This document shows positions 42,530 to 51,103 of a DNA stretch of 64,000 nucleotides, piece after piece; within the stretch, counting starts at the first letter, position 1, and every line of letters starts with the position of its first letter. Below the pieces are notes generated by a model, which was not told the DNA's origin, searched no databases, and worked only from the letters and a program-made list of their open reading frames with translations. Source of the stretch: Lachnospiraceae bacterium (GTDB taxonomy: Bacteria; Bacillota; Clostridia; Lachnospirales; Lachnospiraceae); NCBI GenBank assembly GCA_017557525.1, contig JAFYYN010000056.1, positions 1 to 64,000 of the forward strand, read 5' to 3'. The position numbers were made by a program, and so were the translations under genes.

Positions 42530-45349
42530 CTAGTGATTTTGACGCCTTCCCCTCGAGGGGAAGGTGGCCGAACGAAGTGAGGTCGGATGAGGTGTCACCT
42601 TACCCTTCTCTATCTTATATACAACATCACATACTCTCGACACAAGCCTCATATCATGTGAAATGAGAATATATGTGAGTCCGAATGCTTTTTTTAGCTT
42701 CATCAAGAGTTCAAGTATCTGCTCCTGAATTGTGACATCAAGGGCTGATACCGGTTCATCAAGGATGATCAGGTTCTTACGCTGGATAAGGGTCAGTGCT
42801 ATGGCTATTCTCTGCCTCTGGCCACCTGAGAGTTCGGATACCTTACGGTTCAGGATATCCTCTTCCAGCTCCGTCTTATGGAGCATTGCAACTATCTCCT
42901 GCAACATGCGCTCTCTGTTTTTCTTTATTATTGAGCGACCAAACCCATTCTTTAGTCTTAAAGGCTCTTCGAGTATCCTGCGTACCTTGAATGCAGGGTT
43001 AAGTGAGGAATACGGATCCTGGAATACCATGGATGGTCTGCCGCCTTTTACCTCAAGCGTTCCTTCAACATACTTCTGAAGCCCGGCTATGGCCTTTACG
43101 AGTGTGCTCTTTCCACTTCCGCTTTCACCTACAAAACCTGCCACACAGCCTTCCGGTATCTCAAAGGACACTGAGTCAATTACTTTTTTCATCCCCTTTA
43201 GCTTGCGTGATGCAGATTTGTAAGATACACTTAAATCCTTTGCCCTTACAAGGATATTCTTTTTTTCAATTATTTTTTCGTTTTCTTCGGTGTTTTGATA
43301 CTTCTTGGTTGAAAATGCTGCAGCAAGAAGCTTTTTGCCGTAGTCCGTCTCAGGCGTTCCGAACCTGAACTCTTCGCTTCTGTCTATCCGATCAATTGTT
43401 CCATTCTTTTCTCGTTTATCTTTCTTTTTTCCTTTATTTATATTTTTATCCTTAGAGACCTTGATATCTATCCTGTCCGGATTATCCGGATCATCTAAAC
43501 TATCTGAACTATCTGAATTATCTGATACACCTACATTACATAACCTGTCTATGCCCTTTTCAATATTCACATCAGTAGCTTCGAGTATGTTCAAGGTTTC
43601 TACAATCCGCCCATCCTGCATGATGATGACTCTATCGGACAGTTTGCCGATAACTCTCAGGTCATGGGAAATAAGCATGATCGCTGTGCCATACTTCTGA
43701 TTTATATGCTTAAATATGTCAAGGATCACATCTGCCACATTTGCGTCCAGTGCTGTTGTCGGTTCATCCGCCAGTATGACATCGGCCTTAGCTACAAGTG
43801 CCATGGCGATGCAGACTCTCTGGCGCATTCCGCCTGAAAGCTCGTATGGATACATGTTGTAGAGCTTATCCACATCATGCAGTCCTGTATCCTCAAGTGC
43901 TTCAAGCACCAGTCTTTTCTGTTCCTCTTCCTTAAGGTGTGACTGATGGATATCGAGTATTTCGTCTATCTGCACTCCGATTTTCTGTATAGGGTTCAGG
44001 CTTGTCATAGGCTCCTGGAATACATAGGCAAGTCTCCCGCCCCTGAGTTTACGGTATTCATCCTCAGGAAGCCTTGTTAGGTCTGTTTTCCCATCCAGTA
44101 AGATGCTGCCTCCGGTTATTACAGCTTTATCGGAAAGTATTCCCATGATACTCATGGCGGTAAGGCTCTTTCCTGAACCGGATTCACCGACTACTCCGAG
44201 TATCTCTCCCTTATGAAGATCAAATGATATCCCCAGAAGTGTATCATCTATCCCGTCATCCTCTATAAAACCTACCTCCAGGTTCCTGACACTTATTATG
44301 GCCTCACACTCGGATTTATCAATTGCCTCACATCCAGATTTATTATCGTGTTTTTTCTCATATCCGGCATCCATCTTGCCAGCCGTCACCTTATCTGTTG
44401 TCCTGTCTCCTATTGTCGTCTCTTCTGTTGTATTATATACTGTTGTCTGATCTCTCTTTATATTGTCTGATGTAAAACTTTCATCAGATAATCCGTCTCT
44501 TTTTTTAGCAATCTTTCTTTTAACTGCATTCAGGCTCACGCCTGATACACCAAAATTGTCACTGACAATGGTAAGTCCAAGGATAAAGAGTATCATAAGA
44601 AGGCACGGGAATATCTCGTACCACGGTGCTGAAAACAGATATGTCTTAGCCTCTGAAAGCATACGTCCCAAGCTAGGATCAGGGGGCTGAACGCCAAGCC
44701 CTAAATAGCTCAATCCTGCTTCTGCCAGAACTGCATTGTTAATTCCTACTAATACTGCAGAAAAGAGTATGGGCAGAGTATTCGGGAATATATGGATAAA
44801 GATCACACGCAAATGGCTTGCACCCATAAGCCTCGCATTAAGGACATAGTCTTTGTTCTTTTCCTTTATATACTCCGCTCTCATGATCCTGGCAAAGCTC
44901 GGTATAAATACAAGTCCGAGAGCAATGCATATATCCCATGTGCCTTTGTCAAGGAGGCTAACAACTACCAATGCAAGCAGAATACTCGGAAATGATGCCA
45001 GGCAGTCATTTACTCTCATAAGGATTTCATCAACAATCCCGCCAAAATATCCTGTAAGAGCACCTATAATCGTCCCGACGAGTGCACCCATTGCCACTGT
45101 AAACAATGCAATGCCAAAGGTTGTGGCAGCACCAAGCATAACACGGGTATATATATCACGTCCGAAATCATCCGTACCAAAAAGATGCTTAAACGAAGGT
45201 GACTGAAGCATCTCCGAATAATTAACTTCATTTGGGTCAAACCTTGTCCAAAATACACTGACGATAACCGGTGCCACTACTATAATAAGGAGTATGATAC
45301 CGAATATAAGGCGCTTATTAAGATTGCTATATTTGATTTTTTCGCTCAT
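42530..45349 (-). CDS. Oligopeptide ABC transporter: fused permease + two ATPases (OppC-OppD-OppF)
   Basis: 939 residues in one frame combining three usually separate subunits. Residues ~1-275: OppC/DppC permease with about six membrane helices and the coupling motif ENKDYVLNARLMGAS (EAA loop). Linker ~275-350 is polar. ABC domain 1: Walker A GESGSGKS (~388), LSGGMRQR (~505), Walker B VILADEPTTALD (~525). Linker ~600-690 is Asp/Lys-rich. ABC domain 2: GESGSGKST (~741), LSGGQRQR (~841), LIILDEPVSALD (~860). The last ~18 residues are encoded by a dispersed repeat. Start 45349 (MSEKIKYSN) has AAAGGAG 7 bases upstream. oppB and the binding protein lie upstream. Confidence 0.93.
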   Translation of the reverse strand: MSEKIKYSNLNKRLIFGIILLIIVVAPVIVSVFWTRFDPNEVNYSEMLQSPSFKHLFGTDDFGRDIYTRVMLGAATTFGIALFTVAMGALVGTIIGALTGYFGGIVDEILMRVNDCLASFPSILLALVVVSLLDKGTWDICIALGLVFIPSFARIMRAEYIKEKNKDYVLNARLMGASHLRVIFIHIFPNTLPILFSAVLVGINNAVLAEAGLSYLGLGVQPPDPSLGRMLSEAKTYLFSAPWYEIFPCLLMILFILGLTIVSDNFGVSGVSLNAVKRKIAKKRDGLSDESFTSDNIKRDQTTVYNTTEETTIGDRTTDKVTAGKMDAGYEKKHDNKSGCEAIDKSECEAIISVRNLEVGFIEDDGIDDTLLGISFDLHKGEILGVVGESGSGKSLTAMSIMGILSDKAVITGGSILLDGKTDLTRLPEDEYRKLRGGRLAYVFQEPMTSLNPIQKIGVQIDEILDIHQSHLKEEEQKRLVLEALEDTGLHDVDKLYNMYPYELSGGMRQRVCIAMALVAKADVILADEPTTALDANVADVILDIFKHINQKYGTAIMLISHDLRVIGKLSDRVIIMQDGRIVETLNILEATDVNIEKGIDRLCNVGVSDNSDSSDSLDDPDNPDRIDIKVSKDKNINKGKKKDKREKNGTIDRIDRSEEFRFGTPETDYGKKLLAAAFSTKKYQNTEENEKIIEKKNILVRAKDLSVSYKSASRKLKGMKKVIDSVSFEIPEGCVAGFVGESGSGKSTLVKAIAGLQKYVEGTLEVKGGRPSMVFQDPYSSLNPAFKVRRILEEPLRLKNGFGRSIIKKNRERMLQEIVAMLHKTELEEDILNRKVSELSGGQRQRIAIALTLIQRKNLIILDEPVSALDVTIQEQILELLMKLKKAFGLTYILISHDMRLVSRVCDVVYKIEKGKVTPHPTSLRSATFPSRGRRQNH
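42544..42597 (-). repeat. Modular repeat, CACCTCATCCG subtype, inside the 3' end of the transporter fusion
   Basis: On the minus strand: CACCTCATCCGACCTCAC, TTCGTTCGGCCACC, then the perfect hairpin CCTTCCCC-TCGA-GGGGAAGG. It covers about the last 18 codons (TPHPTSLRSATFPSRGRR) and ends 12 bases before the stop. Confidence 0.85.
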
Positions 45350-45378
45350 ATACATACTCCTTTCTAATTATTCGTTGA

Positions 45379-45425
45379 CACCTCATCAGTCAGCTACGCT
45401 GACAGCTACCCCTCAAGGGGAAGCC
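45379..45425 (+). repeat. Modular hairpin repeat, short copy D (between the transporter fusion and oppB)
   Basis: Head module CACCTCATCA with GTCAGC-TAC-GCTGAC joined directly to the tail CCCC-TCAA-GGGGAAGCC. The two middle modules are cleanly missing compared with full copies. Confidence 0.85.
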
Positions 45426-45477
45426 TTTTAAGCTAAACAGGTGTGCCTGTGGATGTGTTTTCCGGACACCAACTATA

Positions 45478-46419
45478 TTACTCAGCCGTCCTCGGATCCA
45501 GTACCTTGTAGATGATGTCCACAAGGAAGTTTACTGTGATGACCAGGAGCGCAATATACATCACTATGGCCTGCACCACATTGTAGTCACGGTTCTGGAT
45601 TGAATTAACCAGCAGCAACCCCAGCCCCGGCAGATTGAAAACCTTTTCTATCATGATACTGCCGGCCATGACCTCGGCCACAATGAGCCCGATAAATGTG
45701 ATAACCGGAAGCATTGAATTCTTTAACACATGTTTGATCATGATCCCGTTTTTCGAGCACCCCTTAGCCTTGGCTGTACGCACATAATCAGCCTTCAGCT
45801 CTTTCTTTACAGAGGTTTTCATAAACCTTACTGTCATCGCAATTTTGGGAAGTGCAACTGATAGAGCAGGGAAAAACATGCACTTTAAGAACTCTGAAAA
45901 ATCTGTGGTTGGACTCACATACTTGCCCGGTACAAACCATGATAAAACCAGTCCAAACAGCATGGTGACAAGTATGCCCTGTACAAAGGACGGTATAGCC
46001 ATGAAAATCTGTGCGATCCAGTCTGAAACTGTATCTACGATGCCTCCGGGCCGTTTAGCACATATAAGCCCCAAAGGGATTGAAAACAGTACTATCAAAA
46101 ATATTGATAACACTCCAAGCCAGACTGTAACCGTAATTCTCTGGCTTATAAGCTCCGAAACCGTGATCGGTCCATACTTGATCGAAACACCAAGATCTCC
46201 GGTAAATACTCCGCCCATCCATGAAAAAAAGCGCGCAGTAATACTACGGTCATAACCGTATTCTGCGCGCAGCTGTTCAATTTTCTCAGGCGTAGCATCC
46301 GTTCCCAGCTTTGACAACGCCGCATCGCCCGGTACTATCTGGAATAACAAAAAGGAAAGCAGGGCAACACAGAACAATGTAGCCAGAAATGATATCAATT
46401 TCTTTACATAGTAATTCAT
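45478..46419 (-). CDS. oppB: Oligopeptide ABC transporter permease OppB
   Basis: Membrane permease of 313 residues with six helices (first LISFLATLFCVALLSFLLFQ). The family motifs ATPEKIEQLRAEYGYDRS and the cytoplasmic EAA loop LKADYVRTAKAKGCSKNGI are present; it ends FLVDIIYKVLDPRTAE as in OppB/DppB. It pairs with the permease part of the fusion gene to form the channel. No good ribosome-binding site is seen before the ATG. Repeats separate it from both neighbours, so expression may depend on the binding-protein promoter upstream. Confidence 0.95.
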   Translation of the reverse strand: MNYYVKKLISFLATLFCVALLSFLLFQIVPGDAALSKLGTDATPEKIEQLRAEYGYDRSITARFFSWMGGVFTGDLGVSIKYGPITVSELISQRITVTVWLGVLSIFLIVLFSIPLGLICAKRPGGIVDTVSDWIAQIFMAIPSFVQGILVTMLFGLVLSWFVPGKYVSPTTDFSEFLKCMFFPALSVALPKIAMTVRFMKTSVKKELKADYVRTAKAKGCSKNGIMIKHVLKNSMLPVITFIGLIVAEVMAGSIMIEKVFNLPGLGLLLVNSIQNRDYNVVQAIVMYIALLVITVNFLVDIIYKVLDPRTAE

Positions 46420-46677
46420 AGATTATTTCATACCACAAGCATACTCATGTCTATCGTAAAACCCAGAGCAAAATAGCATGGTCTTACGTACCCACAGCTT
46501 GGGTACCTGCCCCTCCTCTCCGCAAAAAAAGCCAACTGCAACACGGAAATAAAACCATTCTACCATCGCAGGGATATGCTGATAGTGACTTTATGGTTTT
46601 ATATCCCATATTGACAGTCGGCATCTATTTTGGTCTATTCACCAATATGATTATATGTCTTTCCCTCTGGTTATAAC
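46420..46677. other. Gap between binding protein and oppB: two hairpins, no gene
   Basis: No coding frame seen. A hairpin GTACCC-ACAGCTT-GGGTAC lies at 46488-46506 and ATAAAACCAT...ATGGTTTTAT at 46549-46602. The adjoining 46678-46768 is repeat copy B. The hairpins could trim or stabilise the transcript so that the binding protein is made in excess of the permease. Confidence 0.5.
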
Positions 46678-46768
46678 ACCTCATCAGTCAGCTACGCTGA
46701 CAGCTTCCCTTCGCCAGGGAGGGCATCAACATGCTACGCATGTCGATATATTCCCTCAAGGGGAAGAC
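46678..46768 (+). repeat. Modular hairpin repeat, full-length copy B
   Basis: CACCTCATCA, GTCAGC-TAC-GCTGAC, TTCCCTTCGCCAGGGAGGG, ACATGC-TAC-GCATGT, then TTCCCTCAAGGGGAAG. It lies between the binding-protein gene and oppB. Confidence 0.9.
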
Positions 46769-46811
46769 TATAAAATGATAGCTATAATCGGTAATGCACA
46801 TACAACTCAAA

Positions 46812-48368
46812 TCACTTCTTGAAGTATACGGTGCTCATATCCTGTACATAGATAGGATAGAATGTGTATCCTCCAAGCTTGGGATTAACTGCAACAAGCT
46901 GTGCGGGACTCTGGATATATGCTGAAGCTGCATCATCCGTAAGAATTCTCTCACACTTCTTGTAAAGCTCTGCCTTCTCATCCTCATTAACTGAAGCCTT
47001 AGCCTTAGCGAAGGTCTCATCAAACTCAGCATTTGAGTAGTTGATGAAGTTCTTAGAACTATCGGTAGGATAGAATCTGAAAATATCCGAAGGAGCCAGC
47101 TGTGCGTCAAGTCCGATAATGGTTGCGTCATGCTGTCTTCCCGAGTAAACATCGCTAAGCCATGTACCCCAGTCAATAAGCTGGATCTCGGCCTTGATGC
47201 CTACCTTTGCAAGCTGTGAAACTATAACCTGACCGGTCTTTACATGGAAGTCATAGTTCGAAGGGATCTTGATGGTAAATGTGAACCCTTGAGGATATCC
47301 GGCTTCAGTTAAAAGCTCCTTAGCTTTCTCAAGATTAGTATTATAGGTCTCTGCGGTAGCTGCGTCATAGTACTTTGAGAATGAAGGGAACATATTTGTC
47401 CCGATTACATCGCCGCGTCCGCCTGCAGTAACATTGATGATCTCATTTCTGTCAAGTGCGTAGCATACAGCCTGACGTACTTTAACATTATTAAATGGCT
47501 CAACTTTATTATTCAGGAAAAGTGCCTGTACAAGGTTCATGGAACCGTCAAGTACATCCATCTTTCCGTTAAGCTGTGAAGCCTGCTCGCTTGTAAGGTA
47601 AGGACAGATATCGATGCTGCCTGCAAGAAGCTCCATAAATGCCGAATCAATACTGGTGAGAATCTTAAAGGTTACCTTGTCAAGATATGCCTTCTTTGAC
47701 TCATCATAGTAATCGTTGTTCTTTTCAATAACAAAATTAACTAATGGCTCATAGGAAACGAACTTGAAAGGACCTGTTCCTACGGGTTTTGTTGACTGAT
47801 CTGCGTAATCGCAAGGTATGATGCTGCTTGTGAAGAAGCCGATAAGCTCTGTGTTGGGCTCGCTCAAAACTACTTCTACGCCTTCATCGGTTTTATTTAC
47901 TTCGGAGAAAATAGAAAAAGCCGATAATGTTACGACTTCAGGATCTGAAGTCTCTAACATACCGGCAGCGCGTTTAAGTGAATATATTACATCATCTGCT
48001 GTAACAACCTTTCCGTTATGGAATTTTACGTTATCGCGAAGCTTGAACTTGTACTTCAAACCTCCATCCGTAATCTCATACGAGGCTGCAACAGCCGGAA
48101 CAAAGTTTCCATCCTTATCAACCTTAATAAGGCCTTCAAAAATGTTATACAGAACTTCCTTCGTTCCTGCCGCAACTGCTTTGTGTGGGTCAAGACTATC
48201 TAAATCCTGGGTGATACCTACTACTACTTCTCCTCCGTAACTTACCGAATCAGAGGCTGTCTGCGAAGAATTATCTTTCCCCGCATTGTCCTTATTGGTA
48301 TTGCCTGAGCATGCGCACAGTGCCATCGTAAGGACCAGCAGCATCATGAAAAATACTGATTTTTTCAT
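46812..48368 (-). CDS. oppA: Oligopeptide-binding lipoprotein (SBP family 5)
   Basis: Extracellular solute-binding protein of the ABC peptide importer, 518 residues. Signal peptide MKKSVFFMMLLVLTMALCAC ends in a lipobox (LCAC) whose Cys is lipidated; a Ser/Asn/Asp-rich spacer follows. SBP_bac_5 features: GGEVVVGITQDLDSLDPHK, KFKLRDNVKFHNGKVVTADD, KVRQAVCYALDRNEI and FINYSNAEFDETFAKAKAS. The start at 48368 is set by AAAGGAG and the signal peptide. It is the promoter-proximal gene of the transporter locus. Confidence 0.95.
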   Translation of the reverse strand: MKKSVFFMMLLVLTMALCACSGNTNKDNAGKDNSSQTASDSVSYGGEVVVGITQDLDSLDPHKAVAAGTKEVLYNIFEGLIKVDKDGNFVPAVAASYEITDGGLKYKFKLRDNVKFHNGKVVTADDVIYSLKRAAGMLETSDPEVVTLSAFSIFSEVNKTDEGVEVVLSEPNTELIGFFTSSIIPCDYADQSTKPVGTGPFKFVSYEPLVNFVIEKNNDYYDESKKAYLDKVTFKILTSIDSAFMELLAGSIDICPYLTSEQASQLNGKMDVLDGSMNLVQALFLNNKVEPFNNVKVRQAVCYALDRNEIINVTAGGRGDVIGTNMFPSFSKYYDAATAETYNTNLEKAKELLTEAGYPQGFTFTIKIPSNYDFHVKTGQVIVSQLAKVGIKAEIQLIDWGTWLSDVYSGRQHDATIIGLDAQLAPSDIFRFYPTDSSKNFINYSNAEFDETFAKAKASVNEDEKAELYKKCERILTDDAASAYIQSPAQLVAVNPKLGGYTFYPIYVQDMSTVYFKK

Positions 48369-48434
48369 GATGTTCTCCTTTTCTAAATACATCCTCCTAA
48401 CTTAAGAGTGATGTTTTATTTAAGTTACAGTTCG

Positions 48435-48463
48435 AGTATAATTACATTTCTCACATTTGTCAA
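48435..48463 (-). promoter_or_regulatory. Promoter of the oligopeptide transporter genes
   Basis: -35 TTGACA (48458-48463), 17-base spacer, -10 TATACT (48435-48440), about 67 bases before the binding-protein start. The remaining gap 48464-48595 holds nothing recognisable. Confidence 0.85.
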
Positions 48464-48595
48464 TATAAAAAATCGACGAAAATTTAGGAGTTTGATACGG
48501 AATATTTAAAATCATTTACCAATATCGCTGTAAACCTATAGCCATCCTATTTTGATCGTACTAATAAACCAAATCACATTCAGTTATTTAGTTGA

Positions 48596-48687
48596 CACCT
48601 CATCAGTCAGCTTCGCTGACAGCTTCCCTTCGCCAGGGAGGGCATCAACATGCTACGCATGTCGATATATCCCCTCAAGGGGAAGCC
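48596..48687 (+). repeat. Modular hairpin repeat, full-length copy C
   Basis: CACCTCATCA, GTCAGC-TTC-GCTGAC, TTCCCTTCGCCAGGGAGGG, ACATGC-TAC-GCATGT, CCCC-TCAA-GGGG and AAGCC. It is almost identical to copies A and B and lies 19 bases beyond the stop codon of the Cys-rich membrane protein gene. Confidence 0.9.
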
Positions 48688-48705
48688 TTTGGTTAACGAT
48701 ACTTC

Positions 48706-49716
48706 TCAGTTCTCTTTGCATACTTTTATAGTCCTGACCATAAGCATCGGTATAAGGATATTTAATATAACGGACGGAATCATAAAAAGAAGTGTAGATA
48801 CTCCTGAAATGTTCCCAGCATTCTCAACAATTGAAATATTTCCTGCTTTCTTCCCAGCAAATCCGGTAAGCGATAATAAAGCGACAACTATATAACAAGG
48901 CACGTACCAAATAAGAGTTACTCTCCACATTTTTGACCATTTTTTCTCTAAAAATGCATCAGCCACACTTACCATCTCAGCATAAGCATCAAAAGTCATT
49001 TTATAACAGCTAACCGCGACTACCAACTGAAGTATGTACATCGGATATGACCAGAAAAGTCCAAAACCGCCATAACTTACAAGCATTTTTAAGGTCAGGT
49101 TAGCAAGAGTCAGGAACATTACAACAGTGAATATTTTACTATATTTCCCAAGCTTATTATATGCATAGGCAGAAACCAGAGCAACTCCTATTGTAATTAT
49201 TCCCGGAGCCACAATTCCCCTTCCAAGTGTCATTGATACATCCCTGACAATTTCCAGCAAGAAGCAAACAAATAGCATCCACTGATATGACACACTGCCC
49301 TTTAGTCCGTGATCTATCATGCCCCATGCTTCCATTTTGGCATCTATGATCACACTCATATTTCCCTTATTGGAGTAATCAGGGCAGGCAAAGCTTTTAG
49401 TACAAAAGCCGCAGTGCTCAAACTCTTTGTTTTTGCAGCACATCGCTATAGGACAAAAATCACTATATCGTACTGCTCCGCCTTTTAAATTTCCCATATC
49501 ATCCTTGGATATGTCATTCTTAACATTGGTCAGATCCAGGGGCTGTAAAAAACCGTCTTCGGAAGCCTTTCCCAATTCAGCATTTTTCTTCGTTGCCTCG
49601 CTTACCGATCTAAGATATGCAAATTCCAGTTTCGGCTTGCAGCCCAGGCACTTTCCATTATCCTTCTCAGTGCAATGAGCACATCTTTTTCCGCAGTAAG
49701 AATTTTCAAATGCCAC
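48706..49716 (-). CDS. Cys-rich (DUF3795-like) membrane protein
   Basis: 336 residues. The N-terminal ~110 residues carry many Cys in pairs (YCGKRCAHC, GKCLGC, CPIAMCCKNKEFEHCGFC, FACPDYS), resembling DUF3795 zinc-binding proteins. Five to six hydrophobic helices follow (WMLFVCFLLEIV, GIITIGVALVSAYAY, IFTVVMFLTLANL, MYILQLVVAVSCY, CYIVVALLSLTGF, LLFMIPSVILNILIPML). Joining such a metal-binding head to a membrane domain is uncommon. GTG start with GGAGGTG upstream and its own promoter at 49752-49779. Function unknown. Confidence 0.75.
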   Translation of the reverse strand: MAFENSYCGKRCAHCTEKDNGKCLGCKPKLEFAYLRSVSEATKKNAELGKASEDGFLQPLDLTNVKNDISKDDMGNLKGGAVRYSDFCPIAMCCKNKEFEHCGFCTKSFACPDYSNKGNMSVIIDAKMEAWGMIDHGLKGSVSYQWMLFVCFLLEIVRDVSMTLGRGIVAPGIITIGVALVSAYAYNKLGKYSKIFTVVMFLTLANLTLKMLVSYGGFGLFWSYPMYILQLVVAVSCYKMTFDAYAEMVSVADAFLEKKWSKMWRVTLIWYVPCYIVVALLSLTGFAGKKAGNISIVENAGNISGVSTLLFMIPSVILNILIPMLMVRTIKVCKEN

Positions 49717-49751
49717 TCTTGCACCTCCGTTTTCTAATCGTTTCCCACACT

Positions 49752-49779
49752 ATTATACTCATTAGCCAATCTATTTCAA
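49752..49779 (-). promoter_or_regulatory. Promoter of the Cys-rich membrane protein gene
   Basis: -35 TTGAAA (49774-49779), 16-base spacer, -10 TATAAT (49752-49757), 35 bases before the GTG start. Confidence 0.75.
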
Positions 49780-49795
49780 CACCAAGGGTTATATC

Positions 49796-49831
49796 AAAAA
49801 TGTGCCAGTGAGAACCGTCCCCACTGACACA
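49796..49831 (-). terminator. Terminator of hisS built from a REP-like palindrome
   Basis: Minus-strand TGTGTCAGTG and CACTGGCACA flank GGGACGGTTCT (49801-49831), followed by TTTTT. The GGGGACGGTTCTCACTG-type core is a widely scattered palindrome in bacterial genomes; here it serves as the intrinsic terminator 5 bases after hisS. Confidence 0.8.
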
Positions 49832-49836
49832 TCAGC

Positions 49837-51072
49837 TTATTTCAATTCATTAACTTCCTCTGACTGTCCGAGGATAAAGAATCCGTTATATCCGTTTTCC
49901 TGAAGCTTGCTTAAGAACTTGCCAGTCTTTTTCGGTGTCTCGAACAATGAGACGTCATATTGCCCTCTTAATTCCTGAGCTTTTACATATGCTTCCGAGA
50001 ATTTTTCTGCATCATACAGCAGTGCGATCTTATCACGCTTTGCAGGAATCTTGAAACCGCTTTCCTTTAGTATGGCAAAAATCCTTTCAAAACCGATTGA
50101 AAAGCCTACTGCTGGAACTGACTGGCCTATGAACTTGCCTATAAGGTTATCGTATCTTCCACCACCACTTATAGCACCTCTAAATTCTGTGCTCTCTACC
50201 TCAAATACGGTACCTGTGTAATAGCCCTGGCCTCTTACAAGTGAGATATCGAATTCCACATCAAAAGCACCATTATTCACGGATTTTACGGTATCAACAA
50301 TATATTTTAGGTTTTCAGCAGCTGAAGCATCCTCGCAGAGCTCAGGCATCATGTCAAGCGTAAAAGGCCGCTTTTCTAGTACCTTACTGAAGTTCTCAAT
50401 AGCTGATGCTGCAAATTCCTTTTCGTTAAGTTCGGCTATAACGCCCTCAACTCCTATTTTATCAAGCTTATCAAAGGAGATACATACGCTGTCCAGCTGA
50501 CCTTCCTCAAAACCGCACTTTAGGAGCATGGACTTTAACAGTCTCCTGTCATTTATCTTGATCTTGAAATTTTTAAGTGAAAGTGCCTGCAGTGCCTCTG
50601 CCGTTACACAAATGAGCTCTACCTCACAGTTTGCTGACGAAGAACCAAGGATATCGATATCACACTGTACAAACTCCCTGTCCCTGCCCTTCTGGGGACG
50701 CTCGGCACGGTAAACCTTATCTATCTGGATGCACTTCATAGGAGATGGAAGTATCTCCTTGTGACCTGCATAGTACCTTGAAAGAGGAAGTGTAAGGTCG
50801 TATCTGAGGCCTAAATCCGAAAGCTCTTTCTCATCACCTGTAGCAAGAGCTTTTTCCAGCTTTTCGCCTCTCTTTAAAATCTTAAATACGAGATTCAGGT
50901 TATCTCCGCCCTCACTCTTGTCGATGTTTTCCGCATCCTCAACAGCAGGGGTCATTATACGCCTGAAACCGTTTTTCTCATAAACCTTAAGTATTGTTGA
51001 CTGGATATAGTCACGAAGCTCTACCTCGTTAGGCAAATAATCGTTCATACCCTTAACTGCATTTATTTTCAT
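49837..51072 (-). CDS. hisS: Histidine--tRNA ligase
   Basis: Class II synthetase, 411 residues. N-terminal AVKGMNDYLPNEVELRDYI, motif 2 region VYRAERPQKGRDREFVQCDI, the histidine-binding LVRGQGYYTGTVFEVE (usual LVRGLDYYTG), GGGRYDNLIGKF and motif 3 AVGFSIGFERIFAIL; then a C-terminal anticodon-binding domain. It is more divergent than the common bacterial HisRS (GQG for GLD, altered motif 1 region), but synthetase rather than HisZ is favoured because motif 2 and the His-binding loop are kept. It lies 31 bases after the diguanylate cyclase gene. Confidence 0.88.
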   Translation of the reverse strand: MKINAVKGMNDYLPNEVELRDYIQSTILKVYEKNGFRRIMTPAVEDAENIDKSEGGDNLNLVFKILKRGEKLEKALATGDEKELSDLGLRYDLTLPLSRYYAGHKEILPSPMKCIQIDKVYRAERPQKGRDREFVQCDIDILGSSSANCEVELICVTAEALQALSLKNFKIKINDRRLLKSMLLKCGFEEGQLDSVCISFDKLDKIGVEGVIAELNEKEFAASAIENFSKVLEKRPFTLDMMPELCEDASAAENLKYIVDTVKSVNNGAFDVEFDISLVRGQGYYTGTVFEVESTEFRGAISGGGRYDNLIGKFIGQSVPAVGFSIGFERIFAILKESGFKIPAKRDKIALLYDAEKFSEAYVKAQELRGQYDVSLFETPKKTGKFLSKLQENGYNGFFILGQSEEVNELK

Positions 51073-51103
51073 TGTTGTATTACTACTCCGTGTTTTATTT
51101 TCC

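Noticed and set aside
16859..48687. CRISPR array suggested by recurring short repeats
   Set aside because: The repeats are scattered over 30 kb, lie in single copies between genes, contain several hairpins each and have no spacers or cas genes.
49837..51072. HisZ (regulatory paralogue) instead of histidyl-tRNA synthetase
   Set aside because: Motif 2 (RAERPQKGR) and a YYTGTVFE histidine-binding loop are kept and no hisG or other histidine-biosynthesis gene is adjacent.
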